In this document: positions 5,819 to 7,255 of the stretch, piece after piece
How the letters are laid out: the number at the start of each line of letters is the position of its first letter
Numbering within the stretch: position 1 is the stretch's first letter
NCBI GenBank assembly: GCA_905477565.1
Contig: CAJQGO010000345.1
Location: 1 to 7,255 of the forward strand
Length of the DNA: 7,255 bases
Source: an uncultured Planctomycetota bacterium
GTDB taxonomy: Bacteria > Planctomycetota > Planctomycetia > Pirellulales > UBA1268
Direction: 5' to 3'
The notes under the pieces: generated by a model
What the model was told of the DNA's origin: nothing
Database searches by the model: none
The model's input: the letters and a program-made list of their open reading frames with translations, nothing else
Program-made: the position numbers and the translations under genes

Positions 5819-7255
5819 TTAGGAAATCATGCGTTTGAACAGGTTGTGGGTGATTTGCTGAACCCGCTCATCGGGCCCCTTTTGCGCGACACCATGCCGA
5901 CTCGGATTCTTGTGCCCTGGTGGACTTGAGAGTCCATTCGCCCACCAGATGGTTGCGGCATTGAACACAACATTATCTCTTGGGCCATCGTAAACGGTCG
6001 CCGTATAATGCCCAACCTTTTTCTGATTGATCGTTGCATCTCCCTCGGCAACCACCTGCATACCTGGCAGACTCATCGCGGGAGCGCCGTGCCATTCCCA
6101 ACCTAAAAGATTCTTAATCGAGTCACCTTTCTTCATTCCGGTTCCCGCAAACAGCCAGTGATCCGGGATCGCACAGGTCCAGTCACCAACACCCATGCCG
6201 CGTCCATTTTCAGAGTCGAGCCTTCCGCCCATGAGTAGTGCCCCATCAGGCCCCATGTTCAACTCAAAATCTGATTCATTCAGCACTCGCTTAATTCGCA
6301 TTTTCCTTGCGGACTCCGACATATTTTCCGGCATCGGCAGGAACCAGCCCTCTCGCCTGATACAGCGATTCGGGACACCCGAACTGGAAGGCTCCATTGG
6401 CACAACACAGAGCACAGAGTTGCCACCAAAAAATGCCAGGCTCACGCCAGCATCTCGAGCCTTGATGGCATTCTGATACATCTGCTGACTCCAATACTCA
6501 TCATGCCCTACTGAAATAAAACCTTTAGCACGGAGCAGGCCTGCCGGATCAGCATGCGTATCAACGTTTGAAATATAGGACACGTCATACCCGTGCTGCT
6601 CAAGCCAGTATGACATTGGGAATTCCCATGGGAGATACTCACCACTGCCACCTGACGTCTTAATTTTGTTTACGGGATGAGTAAACAAACCGTAGGGACG
6701 ATCAAAGCTGACCATGCCACTCGGTGCACCAATACTCTTCCAGTCTTTATGCTCTGTGTAGATTGAATAGTCGGCAGGCCATCTGTTGTAAGCAGACCAT
6801 GTCAGGTCGCTGCACTGAAACAACAAGTCACACGGACGATCATCTCGAACAATAAAAATGACGTAACTCTGTATGCCGCTGTCTTTCGCTGTCATCTTGC
6901 CAAGGTAGACACCGCTCAACCAATCTTTTGGAATTTCAAACTCAACGCTAGGCTCCCACTGGCATTCACGTACAAAGTTTTCACCGACAGGCGGATCTGA
7001 CTGGGTCACCCCTTTCACAGAATCAAAGGTTCGCATGAGTCGAGCACCCGCCCCGCCGTAGTACCCCGTCCGAAAAATTTCCAACTGAAACGCCGACACC
7101 GGATTCGTACTGACCATAATGCGAAGTATTTCACCGGCACGAATACTGTTTGCAGAACAGTATCCTTCAATCACTTTGCACCGACCATTGTCAAGAATCT
7201 TATTGATCTTGCCGGGAACAGTATGCGTTTTGGTTAGCAACCAATCACGGGTGCC
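5819..7255 (-). CDS. N,N-dimethylformamidase large (beta) subunit-like protein, 5' end cut by the window edge
   Basis: The frame is open from the right edge to TAA at 5821-5819, giving 478 residues (numbered here from the edge) without a start. A TTG at 7240 could be read as a start, but the five codons before it (GTRDW) continue the family pattern GTRDWLLTKT, so the gene almost certainly begins outside the window. Family landmarks are IEGYCS (about 29-34), FRTGYYGGAGARL (61-73), CSDLTWSAYNRWP (148-160), a WEFPMSYWLEQHGYDVSY block (210-227), VGHDEYWS (249-256), FFGGNS, and a C-terminal WWANGLSSPPGH with VQQITHNLFKRM. These match the C-terminal domain of the dimethylformamidase beta subunit, a mononuclear iron amidohydrolase with Tyr and Glu ligands; Tyr and Glu in AYNRW and GHDEYW are candidates. 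No small subunit follows. Many relatives in planctomycetes have no known substrate, so dimethylformamide hydrolysis should not be assumed. It is the most upstream gene visible and has a 12-72 bp gap to the dehydrogenase. Confidence 0.88.
   Translation of the reverse strand, partial: GTRDWLLTKTHTVPGKINKILDNGRCKVIEGYCSANSIRAGEILRIMVSTNPVSAFQLEIFRTGYYGGAGARLMRTFDSVKGVTQSDPPVGENFVRECQWEPSVEFEIPKDWLSGVYLGKMTAKDSGIQSYVIFIVRDDRPCDLLFQCSDLTWSAYNRWPADYSIYTEHKDWKSIGAPSGMVSFDRPYGLFTHPVNKIKTSGGSGEYLPWEFPMSYWLEQHGYDVSYISNVDTHADPAGLLRAKGFISVGHDEYWSQQMYQNAIKARDAGVSLAFFGGNSVLCVVPMEPSSSGVPNRCIRREGWFLPMPENMSESARKMRIKRVLNESDFELNMGPDGALLMGGRLDSENGRGMGVGDWTCAIPDHWLFAGTGMKKGDSIKNLLGWEWHGAPAMSLPGMQVVAEGDATINQKKVGHYTATVYDGPRDNVVFNAATIWWANGLSSPPGHKNPSRHGVAQKGPDERVQQITHNLFKRMIS

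Noticed and set aside
1..7255. tRNA, rRNA, CRISPR arrays, insertion sequences, attachment sites
   Set aside because: Nearly the whole window is covered by protein-coding genes, and I saw no repeated spacers, transposase motifs, terminal repeats or RNA-gene signatures in the short gaps.

Overview
The window looks like a stretch of a Planctomycetota chromosome, with Verrucomicrobiota or a relative as the alternative. The main evidence is the gene at about 3416-5746. It joins a beta-propeller 'membrane-bound dehydrogenase' domain, HEAT-like repeats and a C-terminal CxxCH haem domain, an architecture typical of the Pirellula/Verrucomicrobium group. Two secreted formylglycine sulfatases side by side also fit planctomycetes, which carry very many of these enzymes. 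The species cannot be named from the sequence.

Every gene I accept is on the minus strand, so transcription runs from high to low coordinates. In that order they are: (1) 7255-5819, a protein of the N,N-dimethylformamidase large-subunit family, cut by the right edge; (2) 5746-3416 (possibly from 5806), the propeller/HEAT/cytochrome c protein; (3) 3403-1925, an iduronate-2-sulfatase-like sulfatase; (4) 1811-123, a second, different sulfatase with a C-terminal pair of EF-hands; (5) 94-1, the probable first 31 codons of another exported protein, cut by the left edge. The gaps are 72 bp (12 bp with the longer start), 12 bp, 113 bp and 28 bp. A single operon is plausible, and the 113-bp gap is the only obvious place for an extra promoter. 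No non-coding stretch exceeds about 115 bp.

All three genes with a complete N-terminus, and the left-edge fragment, begin with signal-peptide-like sequences. The set therefore looks like a periplasmic or extracytoplasmic degradation module: two sulfatases to remove sulfate from a sulfated substrate, a dehydrogenase-like haem protein that could oxidise a sugar or alcohol and pass on electrons, and an amidohydrolase-like protein of unknown substrate. The family assignments rest on motifs. The shared pathway is inferred from gene order only. I saw no RNA genes, mobile elements, CRISPR arrays, transporters, regulators or sulfatase-maturation enzyme in the window.
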